Shown here: positions 59,153 to 64,000 of the stretch, in pieces
Numbering within the stretch: position 1 is the first letter of the stretch
Layout: each line of letters opens with the position of its first letter
Origin: Chiua virens
Lineage: Eukaryota; Basidiomycota; Agaricomycetes; Boletales; Boletaceae
DNA: 64,000 bases
Direction: 5' to 3'
Assembly (NCBI GenBank): GCA_019787685.1
Contig: JAHNUO010000036.1
Span: forward strand, 1 to 64,000
Notes under the pieces: model-generated
Databases searched by the model: none
Told to the model about the DNA's origin: nothing
What the model saw: the letters and a program-made list of their open reading frames with translations, nothing else
Translations under genes and position numbers: made by a program

Positions 59153-62100
59153 ATGTTTACCTGCAACTCCTGCAAGCTACAATTTGACTTGAAGTCTATA
59201 TATATCACTCACATTAGAAAATGTGTTCCCACATCTATCTTTTTCACTCATACTAAACAAAAGGTCACTGTACAGAGGAATGAGGATGGTGTATTTCTTT
59301 GTTACTGTTCTAACCCTGGCTGTCCCAAGCTGACAGGTTTCTCTACCACAAACAACATGAAAAAGCATATGAAAAAAGTCCAATCAATTTGGGTGGGACC
59401 AAACAAGAACAAACAATGTGCACAAGTAAATGAATATTTATGCACATCCAATCCAGTAGGTGTTCACTGATTTATAGTCATTGTGTCTGACATTTAATAA
59501 TTTCAAATCCAGTTCCTTGATACTGCTATGCGATCTTCACCACCTTCTGCCCATAGCAATCACAATATGATCACCTCCCCAACGAATGTAAGCCATGTTT
59601 GTGTGCACAAGTATTCCATTTACTTATGCTAGCAATAGCAGAGCCCCCAAGCCTCTCATGTAAGTGTATTTGATGTGCACAAGTATTCCATATATGTACT
59701 TATGCTGGCAATAGCAGGATCCTCAAGCTTCTCATGTAAGTCATGTTCATGTGCACAAGTATTTCATATACTTATTCTGGCAATAGCAGGACTTCCAAGC
59801 TTCTCATGTAAGTCATGTTCATGTGCACAAGTATTTCATATGTTTATGCTAGTGACAGCAGGATATTGACATGGGATCACCTCTGGTTATATCACCAAGA
59901 TCTTTAACTCAACCCATACCATCCTTGATAGTAAGTTCATGTTCATAAACAAACCTCAGCTATGAATAATTTATTTTATAGTCTATATTAGAGCAGCAAC
60001 ATCGATCAGTATCAGCCACAAAAACTCCTTCACCACCACCCATTCCTCCAGTCATACAAGAAACCAGTATCAACCCATCTTACATCAGATCCAACGGTTT
60101 CCTCCGACACTCGTATCTTGACTCATTGAATTTGGTTGTCAATGAGGAATTCCATTTCCTTCAATGTCAGGAATGTGGCATTGCATTGTTACAAGAAGAG
60201 GCTGCCATCCACCTGATGCAAACACATCCTGCCATATGCATGGATCAACACAAGTTCGCTCAAGCAGCCATGGAAGTCTCACTGGCTAAGAACTTTCCTT
60301 CACATATAGAAGGACCAAGAGACAATATAGATGGACTGTCCATCCATGATGCTTTTGCATGCAACCACTGTTTCAAGCTTTACATGGCAGAGGAGACTGT
60401 ACGGACTCATCATTACAAATACCACAAGGACATTCCAAAGCCATCTTTTTGGAGACGCTGCAAAGCTCAAAGCATCCATTCGCGGCGAACAAAAGCTCAC
60501 AGTGCTTGCCACCTCCTCTGGGAAGTGTACGAAAAGGAAACCATTCAAGGGCAGTCTTTCAAAGAGTCTTTGATAGACACCCTCTTGAAAGAACTAGAGG
60601 AAGAGTTCCATATTCCATCTGTGATATCGGATGAACGTCTAGTGACTCCATGGCTCAACACAACACGTTGGCATGAGTATGTTGCAGGAGAAAGATTTGA
60701 TACCAAGTCTTTGTGTACCATGGTATCCACTCCCAAGGACGATGATCTGATTCTGCCAGGTTTACGCACTGCTGTCAACACATATTTCCAAGAAGCATTG
60801 GATCTGTTGCAAATAACTGATGAGCTGGTGCTCAAACGTTTGAATTCGCCTTGTCCCCTTCAAAAGTGAGTCTAACAAACACTGCATGGCACAAGTATAT
60901 TGTATACTTATGTACACCTTGCTCATCTTTTTCAAGTGGCATATCCAACACTCCACTTCACAAGCACATGTTGGACAAGAGCATGACCAAATATGTAGCA
61001 CCAGTCATTGCCTTGTTGGTCATGTTGATGACGATGGGCAGCGAGGACCTAGAGGTCAAGCAGATGGCCGAGCTCCTTTTTAGTGCACTCCCACAGCGAA
61101 AGGAACGAGCAAACCTCTCAAACTACATTCATTGTATACTCATCAGGGTATGGACAAAGACCTGGAAGCGTAGCCCAACCACAGTCATCATGGACCCTAC
61201 CGAACGGTGTCTGGCTCTGATGACATTGAAAAAAGATGGTTCCTTCAATGAACCCAAGCATGTCACTACAATCATTGCAAAGCTCGAGTACTGCATGCGA
61301 TTGACCTTCTTGAGGGAGATCAGAAGCAGAGTGGACATTCCAAATGGAGTGGAGGAAGAGGTGGCCTGCGATGCCCTTCAAGATTGGTTCATCGAAAACA
61401 AATACTCCACGTTTGCCCGACTACGCTCCCTACAGCATCGTGCTACTGCCATCGTATACGACACGCCGAGCTTGCCTAACATCTGGTGGACAGACAGTGT
61501 CCACTGGAAGTCCATGCTGTTCAAGGGTGAACCAATTCACTTTGATGACATCTGTGGCATGTTTGCAGACACAGAAGCCAAGCTGATTGAACTATGGGAA
61601 CAAAAAATACTGGGTGGGCTGTCCTTGAGGGCAGAATATGATGCTGTTGCAGATGATCTTACCAACAAGGATGTTGGTTATTCATTCCTATCTGACCAGC
61701 GAAACAAAGCCTTTCAACAAAGAGGTCGATTGGTCCAAGCTGCAGCCAGAGGAGAAGGTCGATTCAGACATTGGGCGAATGTGGTGAATGGAGAGATAGA
61801 ATGGAACAAGGGAGCCATGAGGGCATGGTTGCAAGACTATGCTGAAATGCAACACCTCCTGCTTGTACGAGCAGAAATGCTAAGTGGGGCTCCAAGTCGT
61901 GGCACGGAACTCACTGCATTGGCATACCGCAACACCAAGACCCGACCTACACGCAGCCTAGTCATGTTGGGCAAGCACCTTACCATCCTCTGTCAATACA
62001 TGAAGACCACAGCACTCACAGGACAGGATAAACTCATTCCACATGCCCTGGATGCTATCACAAGTGACATTCTCATTCAAGACCTAGCGTTGGCCAGACC

Positions 62101-64000
62101 GTTTGCAGAGATTGCAGCACGAGCATGTTTTCCCAACAAGCCAGAAGTGAAAGAGCTATATCAAAACCAGCTCTTTGTCAACTTCAATCGGCTGTTTACA
62201 ACTGACGATCTTTCTGGAGTGATGTCAAAGTATAGCCTTCCTCGTCTCAACTATGCACTGACGGTCAATCCTTGGCGTCATATCCAGACTGCCTGGAAAC
62301 GCAAATTCAAATGCTCATCTGAGGCTGTGCAGGAAGACAACATGGTAGACAATGTTGAAGCCCTTCAGGCTGGGCATACACGAGCGACAGAGAATCGCAT
62401 CTATGGTCTTAGCATGCATACGTTGGCTGGAGCACCAGAAGACATACTGCCATACTATTTGGAGGCAAGCACATTGTGGCAAAAGCAATGCCAAACAGTC
62501 CCAGGTGGAACCAACCTGCCTTATCAACAAGCATGTACAACAAGCTTTGTTAGCACAGCATCTTCAACCCATGCATGTGAGTGTATGAATGCTTGTGCAT
62601 AATCACCACTTACACTCTTTGCAGTGTCTGCAGATCGAGTGCACAAGTATATGAATACTTGTGCAATACCAGCACCACCACACACCAATGCTGGTCCATT
62701 AACACAAGACATAGCCCAGCAAATTATGACATGCTTGATGCCCTCCTTGTCTAGTCTCATACAAGATGCGGTCACCAAGGCTTTGGATGATCGTCTGCCC
62801 ACTCAAACAACCACAGAGGGCAAAGGCAAAGGCAAGGCAGTCGAAACCCTATTGGACGATGAGCAGAATCCAATGTCTTTTGTGGAGGATGAGGAGGATG
62901 ACATAGGATTGAGACTGGCTTTGCAACAAGAAGCAGAAATGAATGCCACAAAGAGATGCACTAACAATCAAGGAGAAGGCATGTAGTATCTTATGGTATT
63001 TCTAGAACATTCTGTGACATGCTCATTTCAGGACCATCCAAGTGGGCAGCCACATCCTCCAAACGACTTATGGATCCTATTACCTCTCCCTCTCCCTCCA
63101 ACAATGCTTATCGCCATGTGCGTCAACGGCTCATGACAACTCTTTCACCTCCTGTCCCTTCCAATGGCACAAGTATCCATACACTTATGCCAATCTCTAC
63201 CACTGCCACACTTGAATCCAAGGCACTGGCAACCATGAGACACCTTCTTGGAAATTCAACTGCCAACTGGCGCTCTGTAGAACAAAAACAGGCCATGTTA
63301 GCAGTGTTGAACCATCATGAGGATGTTATCACAGTGCTAGCGACTGGCGGAGGCAAGTCCATGTTGGCAATAGTACCCAGCATGATGGAGCAATCAACAG
63401 TGACCATCCTGGTCTTACCGTTGAACTCTCTTATCATTGACTATCAACGTCGTCTCACAGGAATGCAAGTGCCATATCAGGTGTATGGTGAAGGAGATAC
63501 AGAGGATGGACAACTGAGTGTCACCAAGAACCTAGTCCTGGTGTCTGCTGACAGAGCTCAGACCAGTGATTGGCGAAATGCATTGTCTATACTGGCTCAG
63601 AAGAAGACTGTGGCACGCTTGGTCTTTGATGAGGCCCACATTCCCTTGATTGCCAAAAACTATCGTAAAAGCTTGGACAACATCTATCAAATACGCTCGA
63701 TCCCCTTGCAACTTGTGTTATTAAGCGCCACTCTTCCTCCCAGCTTTATTCCTGAGCTCACTGCCTCCTACAATCTGCTTTCCAACACCACCATTGTCCG
63801 GCAGTCCACAAACCGACCAGAGCTTATCTACATCCTAGAAAAAATGGCTTCTACATCTCTTCTTGCAAGAACCATGCAGATCTTGGAAGAAGAGAAAGAC
63901 AACTGGAGAGAGGAGGACAGAGGGTTGGTCTTTGTGTCATCCATCGCAGAAGGACAGCAGTTGGCAGGTCTCACAAAGCATGCCTTGTATGTGGGTGATC
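59153..64000 (+). CDS. Zinc-finger / recombinase-like / RecQ-type helicase fusion, gene 2 (3' end outside window)
   Basis: Divergent paralogue of gene 1 in AT-richer DNA. ATG 59153 starts a finger MFTCNSCKLQF..H..C. After a repeat-rich intron, further fingers FLQCQECGIALL..H..H (60150) and FACNHCFKLYM..H..H (60355) follow. After the intron near 60855-60936 comes a long alpha-helical region, then Arg in PSRGTELTAL (61898), Lys in YMKTTALTGQDKLIPH (about 61995-62040), NPWRHIQTAWKR (Arg 62276) and GHTRATENRIYGLS (His 62375, Tyr 62402). A Lys-Gly-rich linker precedes the helicase: Walker A ATGGGKSM (63340-63363), FDEAH (63625-63639) and LLSATLPP. An intron at 62979-63031 appears to use a GC donor. 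The window ends inside the helicase. 5' exon joins between 59390 and 60080 are uncertain. Confidence 0.8.
59420..59849. repeat. GCACAAGTAT..ATACTTATGC palindromes inside gene 2's first long intron
   Basis: Copies at 59420-59443, 59605-59629, 59677-59705, 59753-59776 and 59825-59849. The last four lie 72-76 bp apart, and the intervening sequence (GCAATAGCAGG..CTTCTCATGTAAG) is also repeated, so they form a small tandem array. Confidence 0.85.
60889..60913. repeat. Palindrome copy within an intron of gene 2
   Basis: GCACAAGTATATTGTATACTTATG-type copy lies between the donor at about 60867 and the acceptor at about 60935. Confidence 0.85.
62573..62664. repeat. Two palindrome copies, one spanning a splice donor and one in coding sequence
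   Basis: 62573-62598 is a diverged copy whose left arm contains the splice donor GTGAGT. 62641-62664 is a perfect copy read in frame as HKYMNTC just after the acceptor at about 62625. Confidence 0.8.
63167..63190. repeat. Palindrome copy in the coding linker of gene 2
   Basis: Read in frame as GTSIHTLMP in the disordered linker just before the helicase domain. Confidence 0.85.

Overview
The window is nuclear DNA of a filamentous basidiomycete, most likely a mushroom-forming Agaricomycete. Genes are split by many short (about 50-60 bp) GT-AG introns. The gene content fits: a DUF6533-type membrane protein, a long basidiomycete-style ATG4, P450s and an isopenicillin-N-synthase-like dioxygenase, and MED14-, SNF2- and RecQ-like genes of the kinds that expand in these genomes. 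No prokaryotic features, rRNA or tRNA were seen.

Layout. (1) 1-14.9 kb is a secondary-metabolism-type oxidoreductase block. It holds the 3' part of a P450 (+), then a tandem segmental duplication (about 1071-6553 and 6554-12870). Each unit carries one apparently complete P450 (-) and one decayed P450/oxygenase relic. A decayed 2OG-Fe(II) dioxygenase pseudogene (-) follows. (2) 15.3-28.3 kb is ordinary housekeeping DNA: ATG4 (+), a DUF952 protein (+), a DUF6533 membrane protein (-) and a multi-BRCT Brc1/Rtt107-like DNA-damage protein (-). (3) 28.4-36.4 kb is decayed and repetitive. It holds an internal fragment of a MED14-like gene, a 74-bp tandem array built on a perfect palindrome, a 900-bp pogo/Tigger-like element with TA target duplication, and a family of fold-back hairpins. 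(4) 36.9-47.4 kb holds an SNF2-type helicase pseudogene with three stops, all explicable as CGA to TGA, then an unrecognised 502-codon frame and pyrimidine-rich simple repeats. A short palindrome (CCGTCCTGGACGG type) recurs here in introns and spacers with about 70-bp spacing. (5) 47.5-64 kb holds two divergent large genes of the same architecture: C2H2-like zinc fingers, then a domain I read as a tyrosine-recombinase-like fold, then a RecQ/SF2 helicase. They flank a 6-kb gene-free tract with a 35/42-bp minisatellite, degenerate tandem repeats and a TIR element. A second short palindrome (GCACAAGTAT..ATACTTATGC) is scattered through the second gene, in introns and even inside the coding sequence.

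How it fits together. The left part is a conventional gene-rich segment. The right part behaves like a subtelomere-like or mobile-element-rich segment. Telomere-linked RecQ helicases are known from other fungi, and the zinc-finger + recombinase-like + helicase fusion suggests these genes may be carried by, or derived from, a mobile element. That last step is inference.
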